A stretch of 64,000 nucleotides of DNA from positions 34,401-98,400 of the forward strand of contig BBSL01000119.1 in the NCBI GenBank assembly GCA_001319865.1, read 5' to 3'. The DNA comes from Burkholderia sp. E7m39. GTDB taxonomy: Bacteria; Pseudomonadota; Gammaproteobacteria; Burkholderiales; Burkholderiaceae. Both the position numbers and the translations under genes were made by a program. The notes below the pieces were generated by a model. That model ran no database searches, had not been told where the DNA came from, and saw only the letters and a list, made by a program, of their open reading frames with translations. Each line of letters begins with the position of its first letter. The stretch's first letter is position 1. Below are positions 9,771-19,584 of the stretch, in pieces.

Positions 9771-10009
9771 CACATCGGGTTGTGTGATTCTTCCAGCTTG
9801 TGATCGACAAAACGCGTGCCCCATTCGATGCCGTCGCGGACTGCCTCATCCTGCGTAAGCCATTCCGGCTGAACCGTCTCCGGACGGAATTCGACGACGG
9901 GGCTATCGGCACGGCGCACACTCACCTTCGCCTGCCACGCGCCATATGCATTCTGCTCCGGCTGTACCGCGATCTCGTAGCCTCGATGCTCAAACACGTG
10001 CGTGCCCAT
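9770..10009 (-). CDS. Small conserved protein (DUF6566-like)
   Basis: A 79-residue acidic/aromatic protein (MGTHVFEHRGYEIAVQPEQN...). It begins with a short beta-rich segment (HRGYEIAVQPE) and then strands typical of small single-sheet proteins common in Burkholderiaceae; the resemblance to DUF6566 is from memory and unverified. It has no signal peptide or membrane segment. Its stop overlaps the start of the flavoprotein gene by one base, so the two are probably translated together. The function is unknown. Confidence 0.65.
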   Translation of the reverse strand: MGTHVFEHRGYEIAVQPEQNAYGAWQAKVSVRRADSPVVEFRPETVQPEWLTQDEAVRDGIEWGTRFVDHKLEESHNPM

Positions 10010-10036
10010 GAGTGGCTCCCGTTTCGTATCGACGCG

Positions 10037-10279
10037 TCAATCTGGCAGCACGAACTCGGTGCGCATGTCTTCGATCACCTTGTGGACATGATGTGCGCAA
10101 TCTGCGCCGAGATCGTTGAGCGGCACCAAGTTCCAGTTGCGGCCGGATGCGTCGGGCGGGTGCCGCTCCGGTAGCGGGATGCGCACCCGCAAAGCGCCCG
10201 GCACGTCAACGGCGATTTTTGCTACGCGATTCTGCAGTTCGTCGCGAATCTGCTCAGCGGTTCGAACAGTCTTCGGCAT
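10037..10279 (-). CDS. Conserved hypothetical protein
   Basis: An 80-residue soluble protein with an N-terminal helix (TAEQIRDELQNRVAKIAVD), a PLPERHPPD turn and a C-terminal amphipathic helix. A strong GGGAGG ribosome site precedes the ATG chosen here, which is ten codons inside the longest frame. It lies 27 bases upstream of the DUF6566-like gene on the same strand, suggesting one operon with that gene and the flavoprotein. I do not recognise a function. Confidence 0.65.
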   Translation of the reverse strand: MPKTVRTAEQIRDELQNRVAKIAVDVPGALRVRIPLPERHPPDASGRNWNLVPLNDLGADCAHHVHKVIEDMRTEFVLPD

Positions 10280-10829
10280 CGGTTTGCCTCCCTCGATCGT
10301 ACGTCCCAATCGTCACTGAATAGCGCATACCTGCATCCTGCGTGAGCATGCGCCGACGATGCTTTAAGTCTAGTCGCTAATCCGGGGATGTACGGATTAG
10401 CGCTCCGTGATGTGGACTGCATCGTGGGAAAGCGCGTGCGGTCTTGTCCGGGAATTCATGCGTAGAGCAGGATTAGCAACATGAGAGCAATTCGAAAGAA
10501 CCGCTCATATCGCTGCATCATCGTGACTCAAGGAAGTCGAAGTAATCCATCCGCAATCTATGCGGCGAATGGCGAGTATCACGGCCTCAGCGACTTCCTG
10601 TTGCATCGCTCCAGAGTGGGCGGCCCCGGGTAGCGATGCCGATAATCGCCTGCGACGGATATCGCTTGACGTGACTAATGCCGCTGAGTTGGAGAGCGCT
10701 GTCGAAGCGGCGCATCGGAATTCGGAGTCGTCGACGTGCTCGTGAACAATGCGACGTTCGTTGAAGCGCCTCTATCGGCACCGTCATCTCGCGTACGCCC
10801 GAGTTCCGGGCAAAGCGTACGCGCATGCG
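10280..10829. other. Intergenic region with a decayed SDR fragment
   Basis: A 550-base stretch. It holds the promoter of the 80-residue gene and, at 10632-10785, a frameshifted short-chain dehydrogenase fragment (listed separately). Nothing else in it is supported. Confidence 0.5.
10632..10785 (+). pseudogene. Relic of a short-chain dehydrogenase/reductase
   Basis: Two frames join to give SDR-like sequence. One encodes RRISLDVTNAAELESAVEAA, the segment following the cofactor-binding turn. After a one-base shift near 10719-10720 the next frame continues FGVVDVLVNNATFVEAPL, which contains the NNA(G) motif of classical SDRs. The Rossmann glycine motif and the Tyr-Lys catalytic part are absent, so only about 50 residues survive. 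An intact SDR at 42912 shows the same landmarks in one frame, supporting the reading. Confidence 0.7.
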
Positions 10830-12176
10830 TCATTTGCCTGCCGGCGCGATATCGGCCGATTCGACGTTGTTGCGCGGCGCGACTCGCCATATCGCGTTAC
10901 CGACGTCGTCAGCCACGAGCAAGGCCCCGTGCGCGTCCAGCGCCACGCCAACAGGTCGACCGACGGCGTGGCCGTCTGCCGTCAGAAAGCCGCTCAGGAA
11001 ATCCTCCGGTACGCCAGCGGGTTTTCCATTAGCAAATGGCACGAACACCACTTTGTAGCCTGTACGGGGTTTCCGGTTCCATGATCCATGCTGGCCAATA
11101 AATGCGCCTCCTCGATAACGAGGCGGGAACAGCGTGCGATCGTAAAACACCAGACCTAGCGAAGCCGTATGATTGCCGAGCGCATAGTCAGGCACAATGG
11201 CCTTTGCGACCCTATCCGGGCGTTGCGGTTTGACGCGGGTGTCGATGTGCTGGCCGTAATAGCTGTATGGAAAGCCGTAGAACGCCCCGTCTTTTACTGC
11301 TGTCATGTAGTCGGGAACGAGGTTGTTACCGAGATCGTCCCGTTCGTTGACTGCTGCCCACAATGCGCCGCTATCCGGTTGCCACGAGAGGCCATTGGGG
11401 TTGCGCAGACCTGTCGCGTAGGTCCGCAAGCGTCCATTGTCCACATCGAACTCGAGGATTCGCGCTCGGCCTTCTTCGGCGTCGATTCCATTTTCCGCGG
11501 CGTTGCTGTTCGATCCCACCGTGATGTACAGATGCTTGCCGGAGCGATCGGCGACAATATTCTTGGTCCAGTGATGATTGATCGGCCCGGCAGGCAAATC
11601 GGCAACCTTGACGCCGGGGCTTGTAATCTCGGTCGCGCCTGTCACATAGTCGAAACGCAGCAGAGCGTCCGTATCGGCAACATAGAGTTGATTGCCAATG
11701 AGCGCCATCCCGAACGGCGAGTGCAGGTGGCGCAGAAACACCGTCTGCATCCTCGCGACGCCGCTGCCGTCCGCGTCGCGCAACAGCACGATGCGATCGG
11801 GGCTCGGCACACCGGCGCCTGCGCGCTTCATGACCTGCTTTCTGACCCAGCCGAACAGACCACTGCCTTCATCGTGTTCGCTTGGCGCGTTGCTTTCCGC
11901 TGCCAGTACATCGCCATTGGGCAGCGTATAAAGCCAGCGCGGGTGCGCGAGGCCACCGGCAAACTCGGTAACGGCAAAGCCGGCCGGAGCGGTGGGCATA
12001 AAACCGTCGGGGCGGCGCTGAACGGGCGCGATGTTGACCATCGGAATCAACGACGATTCCGGAGCCGGCAAGGCGGGCGACGTGCCGAAGCCCGCATCGC
12101 TCGAATCTGATGGTCCGATCGCGCAGGCGGCCAGCGGCAAAACCATTAAGACGGCCAGACGGTTTAGCAGGCGCAT
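10830..12176 (-). CDS. PQQ-dependent sugar dehydrogenase-like lipoprotein (sorbosone dehydrogenase family)
   Basis: A 448-residue protein with a lipoprotein signal peptide (lipobox LAAC, Cys at about 18) followed by a six-bladed propeller of the sorbosone/glucose dehydrogenase family. Recognisable stretches are the early HPRWLY strand, INHHWTKNI, GLRNPNGLSW, NERDDLG and IGQHGSWNR, all shared by L-sorbosone dehydrogenase-like proteins. It should sit in the periplasm anchored to a membrane. PQQ dependence and substrate are inferred from family only, and many members are uncharacterised. The gene is divergent from the hybrid kinase (237-base gap). Confidence 0.85.
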   Translation of the reverse strand: MRLLNRLAVLMVLPLAACAIGPSDSSDAGFGTSPALPAPESSLIPMVNIAPVQRRPDGFMPTAPAGFAVTEFAGGLAHPRWLYTLPNGDVLAAESNAPSEHDEGSGLFGWVRKQVMKRAGAGVPSPDRIVLLRDADGSGVARMQTVFLRHLHSPFGMALIGNQLYVADTDALLRFDYVTGATEITSPGVKVADLPAGPINHHWTKNIVADRSGKHLYITVGSNSNAAENGIDAEEGRARILEFDVDNGRLRTYATGLRNPNGLSWQPDSGALWAAVNERDDLGNNLVPDYMTAVKDGAFYGFPYSYYGQHIDTRVKPQRPDRVAKAIVPDYALGNHTASLGLVFYDRTLFPPRYRGGAFIGQHGSWNRKPRTGYKVVFVPFANGKPAGVPEDFLSGFLTADGHAVGRPVGVALDAHGALLVADDVGNAIWRVAPRNNVESADIAPAGK

Positions 12177-12413
12177 GTGAGTGCCGAACGATGAGCGTTG
12201 ATTGCCGATGCATTGGAGATAGCAAGAACCCGGCCCGTGGCGCGGTCGGCTTCAAGCGGTGCAAGAGATGCGACGCCCGAATCCCCATCCGACAACATGC
12301 AACACACACGCATATTTCCCGAGTACTGCTGACCGGCCGGACGGTTCCTCCCGTGGCCGCGAAATCTGAAATCGAGCAAAATCGTGTCCAGAGATCGGGA
12401 CAGGGGAGTCAAC

Positions 12414-15400
12414 GTGGATCTCAGCGGGTATGAGCTGGAGTCACTACGCGAAGATGCCGATTCGTCGCTGTATCGTGCGCGACGGCGGGGCGACGCTGCC
12501 TCGGTGCTGGCGCTGATCGCCACGCGAGCCTCGTCCCGCCTCGTCGCTCGCCTCGAACACGAGCACGCGCTTGCATCGACGCTCGATCCCGCGTGGGCCG
12601 CGCGCCCGCTCGCACTCGATCTGCGCAACGAGCGAGCCACGCTGATTCTCGCCGATGCCGGCGGCACGCCGCTGCATCGCAAGCTGGGCCGCCCGCTCGA
12701 ACTGGGACGTTTTCTGCGCATTGCGGTCGGTCTTGCAAGCGCGGTTCGGCACGTGCATCAAAGCGGTCTCGTGCACAAGGACATCAAACCGGCGAACGTG
12801 CTCGTCGATGGCAACGACCAGGTGCGGCTCACCGGCTTCGGTATCGCGTCGCTTCTTCCGCTCGAGCATCAGCCGCCGACGCCGCCTGAAGTCGTCGCGG
12901 GCACCTTCGCTTACATGGCGCCCGAGCAGACGGGCCGGATGAACCGCTCGATCGACACGCGCAGCGACCTCTATTCACTGGGCGTCACGCTCTACGAAAT
13001 GCTCACCGGGACGCTGCCGTTCATGGCCTCGGACCCGATGGAATGGATTCACTGTCATATCGCTCGCGTGCCGCCGCCGCCCCGCGAGCGCGTCCACGCT
13101 GTGCCCGAGCCCGTCGAACGCCTCATCCTCAAGCTGATGGCGAAGACGGCGGAAGAGCGCTATCAAACGGCGGCGGGCGTCGAAGCCGATCTGCGCTCGT
13201 GTCTGGCGGCGTGGGCCGCGCATCGGCATATCGAGCCGTTTGAGCTGGGTGCGCACGATGCATCCGACCGGCTGCTGATCCCCGAAAAACTCTATGGACG
13301 CGAGGCGCAGATCGAAAGCCTGGTTGCCGCGTTCGACCGCATCGTGGCGGGCTGCACGACGGAACTCGTGCTGATCGCGGGCTACGCGGGCATCGGCAAA
13401 TCGTCGGTCGTCAACGAGTTGCACAAGGTGCTGGTGCCGCCGCGCGGGCTCTTTGCGGCAGGCAAGTTCGACCAGTACAAGCGCGACATTCCGTATGTCA
13501 CGTTCGCGCAGGCATTCCAGTGGCTCGTGCGCGACCTGCTGAGCAAGAGCGACGACGAAGTCGAGCCGTGGCGCCGCGCGCTCGCCGAAGCGCTCGCACC
13601 GAATGGTCAGATCATCGTCAATCTGATTCCCGAGCTTGCGCTCATCATCGGCGAACAGCCGCCTGTGCCCAACCTGCCGCCGAAAGATGCGCAGAACCTG
13701 TTCCATTTCGTGTTCCGCCGGTTTCTCGGCGTGTTCGCGCGGCCCGAGCATCCGCTCGCGCTCTTCATCGACGATCTGCAATGGCTCGACACGGCCACGC
13801 TCGAACTGCTCGAACATCTCGTCACGCATCCCGACGTGCGGCACGTGCTGCTGGTCGGCGCTTACCGCGACAACGAGGTCGGCGCATCGCATCCGCTCAC
13901 GCACACGCTCGAATCGATTCGCGACGCACAAGGCAAAGTGCAGCAATTCACGCTCGCGCCGCTGTTGCCCGAAAGCGTGACGCAACTCGTGGCCGATTCG
14001 CTTCACTGCGACAGCGCAACTGCTTCGCCGCTCGCGCAACTCGTGCATGAGAAGACGGGCGGCAATCCGTTTTTCACGATCCAGTTTCTGACCACTTTGC
14101 ACGATGAAGATCTGCTTCGCTTCGATCACGGCAGCGCGGCGTGGCGTTGGGACCTGCCGCGTATTCGCGCGAAGGGCTTCACCGACAACGTCGCCGATCT
14201 CATGGCGGCAAAGTTGGGCCGGCTGCCGGTGCCGACGCGCGAGGCGTTGGGGCAGCTCGCGTGTCTGGGCAACGTCGCCGATGTCACGGCGCTGACGTGG
14301 GTGCAGGACGGCACGGAAGAAACGACGAACGCAAGCCTGTGGGAAGCCGTGCGTGCCGGGCTGGTGTTTCGCGTGGGGCACACCTATGTGTTCGCGCACG
14401 ACCGCGTGCAGGAAGCCGCGTATGCATTGATACCACGCGGCGAACGCGCGGCCGCGCATCTGCGGATCGGCCGCGCGCTCGCCTCGCGTACGGCGCCCGA
14501 GGCACGCGAAGAGATGATCTTCGACATCGTCAATCATCTCAATCGCGGCGCCGCATTGATCACGAGCGCGGCGGAGCGCGCGCAGACCGTGGCGCTGAAT
14601 CTCATCGCGGGCAAGCGCGCGATGAATTCGACGGCCTACGCTTCGGCGCGCAGCTATCTCGAGCAGGCAGTCGCGCTGCTGCCCGCCGACGCGTGGACAC
14701 AATCATATGAAAGCACGCTGGAGCTGTATCTCGCGTTCTCGGAGTGTGAGTATCTGGTCGGCGATTTCGCGAAGGCCGATCTGCTGGCCGACATGATTCT
14801 CGACAGGGCGCGCTCCAATCTCGACCGCTCCAGGGTGTTCAGCTTGCGCATGGAGTTGTACCAGCTCGCGGGGAAATACGACGAGAGCTTTGGAGTTGCG
14901 CTCGCCGCGTTGCGCGACTTCGGCATCGTGTTTCCCGATAATGATCAGGGCGTTCAGATGGCCGTCGCCAACGCGTTGAGGGAGATTCCCGTCAATCAGG
15001 CCGGGCGCCCCGTTCACGCGCTTGTCGACGCGCCTGTCGCCGGCGACCCGGCGAATCGCGCGATCATCAACCTGCTCGTCGAAGCGATGCCTTGTGCGTT
15101 CGCGGCGCGTCCCGTGTTTTATCCGCTGTTCACGCTGACGGCTGTCAATCTTTCGCTGCTGTACGGCAATACGGATTACTCGAGTTTCGCGTACGGCAAT
15201 TTCGCGTTGTTCCTCGTTTCGCGCGTCGCCGACATTCCCGCTGCCGTGCAGTTTTCCGAAATGTCGCTGCGGCTGAACGACAAGTTCGGCAACCGGCGTC
15301 TGTACGGCAAGCTGCTGCATCTGTATTGCAGTCATGTCAATTTCTGGCGATGCCACATATCGGCAAATCTGCCCGTTTTTGAACGCGCGACGACGGCATG

Positions 15401-18380
15401 CATGGAAGTCGGCGACCTGGTGTTCGCGGGCAACCTCGCGTTCAACGCGGTGTGGCAGATGATCGAGAAAGGCGAAGCGCTCGAAGACGTGCAGGCGCAT
15501 TCCGCGCGCTACGCGACGCTCATGCAGGAAAGCCACAACGACGCCGTTCACGAGACGATCCGTATCGAACGGCAGTTTGTGGCAAGCCTGCAAGGCAAGA
15601 CGGCGCAGACGCTGCAGCTGAACGACGAGACATTCGACGAGGCCGCGTGTTGCGAGGCCATCATCCGGTCGAACTGGGGCTGCGGGATCGGCGTCTACCG
15701 GATCGTCAAGCTGATGCTCGCCTACATCGACTGCCGCTATGCGGACGCGCTGCACGCAGCGGCGCAAGCCGAGGCGGTGATCAGTTCCGTGATGGCGCTG
15801 CCCATCGAAGCGACGTTTCACTTCTTCCATGTGCTCACGTTGACCGCGCTCTATCCGGACGCGTCCGCGCAACAGCAGCGGGCGTTCCGCGCCATACTCG
15901 ATGCCAAGCTGCCGAAGTTCGAGATGTGGGCCACGCATGGCCCTGAAAACTACGGCAACCGCCTCGCACTCGTGCGCGCGGAACTCGCGCGCATCGAAGG
16001 CCGCGACGCAGAAGCCATGCGGCACTACGAAGAAGCGATACGCTCGGCGCGCGAGCATGGGTTCATCCAGAATCAGGCGATGGCGCACGAACTTGCTGCG
16101 CGGTTTCACGCGTCGCGCGGGCTCGCGTCGCTGGCTGAGAACGGGCTGATGATGGCGCGCGCGTGTTATGAACGCTGGGGCGCCGAAGGCAAGCTGCGTC
16201 AACTGGAACGTCTCTACCCGCGCTTCGCACGACGATCCGCGCATCAGCCGACGAATCAGGACGGCACGGTGGCGACCTCGGTCGAGCATCTCGATCTTGC
16301 GACCGTCGTCAAGGTGTCGCAGTCTATCTTCAGCGGCGTCGATCTGAAGGAGCTGGTGCATACGCTGATGGTGCTCGCGCTCGAACACGCGGGCGCGAAC
16401 CGCGGTTTGCTGATGCTCGCGCGCGGCGACGATCTGCTGATCGAAGCCGAGGCATCGACGGCGCACACGGCCGTCGATGTGCGGCTGCCGAGAGCGCGCA
16501 CGACGGCTGGGCAATTGCCGGAGTCGGTGCTGCGCTATGTGGTTCGCACGCGCGACCTGCTGCTGCTCGACGATGCCGCGACGCAAAGCCCTTTTTCGAA
16601 AGACGAATATGTGGTCCGTCACGGGTGTCATTCGATTCTCTGCTTGCCGCTCGTCAAGCAGACCAAGCTGATCGGCGTGCTGTATCTGGAGAACAATCTC
16701 GCATCCGATGTGTTCACGCCTGAACGAACGGCCGTGCTGCGGCTGCTCGCCTCGCAGGCCGCGATGTCGCTCGAAACCGCACGCCTGTATGCGGACCTGC
16801 GCAACGCGGAAGCGCTGCTCGCCGACGCGCAGCGACTGAGCAATACGGGCAGCTTCGACTGGCATGTGTCGGTCGGGCGTTTCTTCTGCTCGCAAGAGAG
16901 CTTTCGCATCTTCGGCTATGAGACCGACAGCACGCCGACCATCGATATGCTGTTCGGCCGCGTCCATCCGAACGACGCGATGTTCGTGCGGCTCACCTTC
17001 GATCGTGCGACACGCGACCGTCAGGCGTTCGATATCGAACACCGGCTGCTGATGCCGGACGGTTCCGTGCGTCATGTGCAGATCATCGCGCATGTCGTTG
17101 CCGACGAGCACGATCAGTTGCGCGTGTTGGGCGCCGTCAAGGACATCACGTTGCGCAAGGAGGCGCACGCGGCGCTCGAACGCAGCGAGCAGCGGTATCG
17201 CAGCGTGTTCTTCGACGTGCCCGTCGGACTGTGGCAAACGGAGGCGCAGCCGCTGATCGATCTGCTGACGGATCTGCGCCGGCAGGGCGTCGAAAACCTG
17301 TCGGAGTACATCGACGCTCACCCAGGCTGGCTCGACGATGCGATGAAGCTGCTGATCGTCGAAGAGGTCAATCACCACGCGGCGCAAATGTTCGGCGCGA
17401 AAGACCGGCGCGCGTTGCTCGGCCCTGTGCCGTGGGTGTGGCGCGAAAGTCCCGGCACGTTCCGGCGCGCGCTCGAAAGCCGCTATAACGGCGAAACCAC
17501 GTTTCAGGAATCGACGAAGCTGCCCACGCTCGACGGACGGATCATCGACGTGCTGTTCACGGTCGCGCGTCCGAGTTCGAGCGAGGACATGGGCATCGCG
17601 CTGATCAGCCTCGTCGATCTGACCGAACGCGTGCGCGCCGAAGACATGCTGCAGCGTCTGCAGGCGGATTTCGCCCACGCGGCGCGCATCTCGATGCTCG
17701 GCGAACTCGCGGCGTCGCTGGCTCACGAACTCAAACAGCCGCTGTCCGCGATCGAAATGAACAGCGCGGTCGGCAACCGCTGGCTCGATCGCGCGCTGCC
17801 CGACGTGCACGAGGCGCGTCTGATCAATGAACGTATTGCAGCGGATTCGCGGCGCGCGGTGGAAATCGTCGAGCGGATTCGCGCGATGGCATTGCGACGC
17901 GGACCGAAGCGTGCCGTCGCGCAACTCGATGAATTGATCGATGAGGCGCTCGTGTTCCTGCGACCGGAAGTGCAGTCGCGCGGCGTCACGGTGATGCGTC
18001 AACGCGCGCCTGTCGCGCCCGTGGTGTTCGGCGACCGGGTGCAGTTGCAGCAGGTCATCGTCAATCTGCTCGTCAATGCGATACAGGCGATGGAGCAGGC
18101 GGGCAGCACCGAGCGCATCATCACGATACGCACGGAAACGCCCGATGCGAGACGTGTCCATTGCGCGACGGAAGACAGCGGGCCGGGCATCGCGCCCGAA
18201 GACCTGCCGCGTCTGTTCCAGAGCTTTTACACGACGAAGGAAAGCGGCATGGGCATGGGCCTGCCGATCTGCCGCTCGATCATCGATGCGCACGACGGCT
18301 GGATCACGGCCGATAATGCGTCGCGGCACGGCGGCGCGCGCTTCTATTTCACGTTGCCGTCGGCGGCGGCGATGCGGTGA
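12414..18380 (+). CDS. Giant hybrid kinase: Ser/Thr kinase-like, AAA ATPase, GAF, PAS, histidine kinase
   Basis: A protein of about 1988 residues. Domains: protein-kinase fold (1-270, HKDIKPANVLV near 120), AAA/NACHT-like ATPase (Walker A GYAGIGKSS near 321, Walker B LALFIDDLQW near 452), a long helical TPR-like region (600-1280), GAF (about 1310-1470), two PAS folds (1480-1740), HisKA with phospho-acceptor HELKQP near 1769, and HATPase (N box near 1883, GPGI, MGMGLPI). No receiver domain follows. The kinase part lacks the usual beta-3 lysine and has GFG instead of DFG, so it may be a pseudokinase. A GTG with an AGGGGAG ribosome site is preferred over GTG 10 codons earlier. Confidence 0.92.
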   Translation: MDLSGYELESLREDADSSLYRARRRGDAASVLALIATRASSRLVARLEHEHALASTLDPAWAARPLALDLRNERATLILADAGGTPLHRKLGRPLELGRFLRIAVGLASAVRHVHQSGLVHKDIKPANVLVDGNDQVRLTGFGIASLLPLEHQPPTPPEVVAGTFAYMAPEQTGRMNRSIDTRSDLYSLGVTLYEMLTGTLPFMASDPMEWIHCHIARVPPPPRERVHAVPEPVERLILKLMAKTAEERYQTAAGVEADLRSCLAAWAAHRHIEPFELGAHDASDRLLIPEKLYGREAQIESLVAAFDRIVAGCTTELVLIAGYAGIGKSSVVNELHKVLVPPRGLFAAGKFDQYKRDIPYVTFAQAFQWLVRDLLSKSDDEVEPWRRALAEALAPNGQIIVNLIPELALIIGEQPPVPNLPPKDAQNLFHFVFRRFLGVFARPEHPLALFIDDLQWLDTATLELLEHLVTHPDVRHVLLVGAYRDNEVGASHPLTHTLESIRDAQGKVQQFTLAPLLPESVTQLVADSLHCDSATASPLAQLVHEKTGGNPFFTIQFLTTLHDEDLLRFDHGSAAWRWDLPRIRAKGFTDNVADLMAAKLGRLPVPTREALGQLACLGNVADVTALTWVQDGTEETTNASLWEAVRAGLVFRVGHTYVFAHDRVQEAAYALIPRGERAAAHLRIGRALASRTAPEAREEMIFDIVNHLNRGAALITSAAERAQTVALNLIAGKRAMNSTAYASARSYLEQAVALLPADAWTQSYESTLELYLAFSECEYLVGDFAKADLLADMILDRARSNLDRSRVFSLRMELYQLAGKYDESFGVALAALRDFGIVFPDNDQGVQMAVANALREIPVNQAGRPVHALVDAPVAGDPANRAIINLLVEAMPCAFAARPVFYPLFTLTAVNLSLLYGNTDYSSFAYGNFALFLVSRVADIPAAVQFSEMSLRLNDKFGNRRLYGKLLHLYCSHVNFWRCHISANLPVFERATTACMEVGDLVFAGNLAFNAVWQMIEKGEALEDVQAHSARYATLMQESHNDAVHETIRIERQFVASLQGKTAQTLQLNDETFDEAACCEAIIRSNWGCGIGVYRIVKLMLAYIDCRYADALHAAAQAEAVISSVMALPIEATFHFFHVLTLTALYPDASAQQQRAFRAILDAKLPKFEMWATHGPENYGNRLALVRAELARIEGRDAEAMRHYEEAIRSAREHGFIQNQAMAHELAARFHASRGLASLAENGLMMARACYERWGAEGKLRQLERLYPRFARRSAHQPTNQDGTVATSVEHLDLATVVKVSQSIFSGVDLKELVHTLMVLALEHAGANRGLLMLARGDDLLIEAEASTAHTAVDVRLPRARTTAGQLPESVLRYVVRTRDLLLLDDAATQSPFSKDEYVVRHGCHSILCLPLVKQTKLIGVLYLENNLASDVFTPERTAVLRLLASQAAMSLETARLYADLRNAEALLADAQRLSNTGSFDWHVSVGRFFCSQESFRIFGYETDSTPTIDMLFGRVHPNDAMFVRLTFDRATRDRQAFDIEHRLLMPDGSVRHVQIIAHVVADEHDQLRVLGAVKDITLRKEAHAALERSEQRYRSVFFDVPVGLWQTEAQPLIDLLTDLRRQGVENLSEYIDAHPGWLDDAMKLLIVEEVNHHAAQMFGAKDRRALLGPVPWVWRESPGTFRRALESRYNGETTFQESTKLPTLDGRIIDVLFTVARPSSSEDMGIALISLVDLTERVRAEDMLQRLQADFAHAARISMLGELAASLAHELKQPLSAIEMNSAVGNRWLDRALPDVHEARLINERIAADSRRAVEIVERIRAMALRRGPKRAVAQLDELIDEALVFLRPEVQSRGVTVMRQRAPVAPVVFGDRVQLQQVIVNLLVNAIQAMEQAGSTERIITIRTETPDARRVHCATEDSGPGIAPEDLPRLFQSFYTTKESGMGMGLPICRSIIDAHDGWITADNASRHGGARFYFTLPSAAAMR

Positions 18381-18532
18381 ATGCGTAACGATGCAAGCGT
18401 CGGGCGACTATGTCCGGGGTGCGCGCCGATTCTTCAGCATTTCCGATGACATGATCCAGATTTGCCGATTCACGTCGCCGGATACGCCGCCTACACTGCA
18501 CGTCAAAGATTCGCGGCGATAAGGTGTCGATA

Positions 18533-19564
18533 GTGGACAGTGTCAATCTCGAAGTGCTGAAGTCCAGCGCGCGCTGGCTCGAACAGGGACATCGCGCGCT
18601 GCTCGTGACGGTCGTGAAGACGTGGGGCTCGTCGCCGCGTCCCGAAGGCGCGATGCTCGCGGTGCGCGACGATGGCGCGGTGGTCGGCTCGGTATCGGGC
18701 GGCTGCATCGAAGACGATCTGATCGACCGCGTGCGTCAACGTGGAATCGAGCAGACGAAGCCCGAAGTCGTTAGCTATGGCATCAGCGCCGAAGAGGCGC
18801 ATCGCTTCGGGCTGCCGTGCGGCGGGACCATCCAGCTCGTGCTGGAACCGTTGACGCAGACGAGTCGCATCGCTCAATTGTGCGATGCCGTTGAAGACGG
18901 ACGGCTCGTTGCGCGCGCACTCGATATGGAAACGGGTATCGCGCGGTTGAGTCCCGCGCAAGCCACCGATGGCGTCGACTTCGACGGCAGGCGTCTGTTG
19001 ACGATCCACGGCCCGCGTTACCGGATGCTGGTGATCGGCGCAGAGCAACTGTCTCGCTATCTGTGTAGTATCGCGGTGGGGCTCGATTACCAGGTGACAG
19101 TGTGCGATCCGCGCGACGAGTACACGGATGAATGGAATGTGCCCGGCACGACAATCGTGCGTACGATGCCTGACGATACCGTGCTCGATATGAAGCTCGA
19201 TGAGCGCTGCGCGGTGATCGCGCTCACCCATGATCCGAAGCTCGATGATCTCGCGTTGATGGAAGCGTTGAAAACGCCCGCGTTCTATGTCGGCGCATTA
19301 GGCTCGCGGCGCAATAACGCAGCGCGGCGCGAAAGGCTTAAAGAGTTCGATCTCAGCGAGACGGAACTCGCGCGGCTGCATGGACCCGTTGGGATGTATA
19401 TCGGCAGCAGAACGCCGCCTGAGATCGCTGTGTCGATACTCGCCGAAGTCACGGCCGTGAAGAACGGTGTCATGATGCCGCCTTCGTTGCAGGTCGGAGC
19501 GGCAAAAAGCGCGCAGGGCATGGCGCCGTCTATCGACGATCGGGAACTCGCATGCTTCGCCTGA
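18533..19564 (+). CDS. XdhC/CoxI-family molybdenum cofactor maturation protein
   Basis: A 343-residue XdhC/CoxI protein. The N-terminal domain has the diagnostic TWGSSPRPEGAML and VSGGCIEDDL motifs, and a Rossmann domain follows near residue 165 (RMLVIGAEQLSRYL). XdhC proteins sulfurate and insert the molybdenum cofactor into xanthine-dehydrogenase-family enzymes, so this gene should serve the CoxL-type enzyme encoded 3.4 kb away. The GTG chosen sits 8 bases after AAGG; GTG three codons earlier is possible. It is convergent with the lysR gene, leaving only six bases between stops. Confidence 0.93.
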   Translation: MDSVNLEVLKSSARWLEQGHRALLVTVVKTWGSSPRPEGAMLAVRDDGAVVGSVSGGCIEDDLIDRVRQRGIEQTKPEVVSYGISAEEAHRFGLPCGGTIQLVLEPLTQTSRIAQLCDAVEDGRLVARALDMETGIARLSPAQATDGVDFDGRRLLTIHGPRYRMLVIGAEQLSRYLCSIAVGLDYQVTVCDPRDEYTDEWNVPGTTIVRTMPDDTVLDMKLDERCAVIALTHDPKLDDLALMEALKTPAFYVGALGSRRNNAARRERLKEFDLSETELARLHGPVGMYIGSRTPPEIAVSILAEVTAVKNGVMMPPSLQVGAAKSAQGMAPSIDDRELACFA

Positions 19565-19584
19565 CGCGGATCACTTCGCGTCAG
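19561..19584. terminator. Hairpin shared by converging xdhC and lysR ends
   Basis: A perfect 8-bp inverted repeat (CTGACGCG, 8-base loop, CGCGTCAG) spans the stop codons of both converging genes. It can fold in either transcript. No T tract follows. Confidence 0.5.

Noticed and set aside
12975..14702. Second long minus-strand frame opposite the AAA part of the kinase
   Set aside because: Arg/Gln/His-rich antisense composition, no family features; the plus strand encodes Walker A and B motifs here.
14703..18329. Very long open frame (1208 codons) on the minus strand
   Set aside because: It is the antisense of the giant hybrid kinase, produced by high GC and few AT-rich stops. It shows no domain, while the plus strand has intact kinase, GAF, PAS and HATPase motifs.
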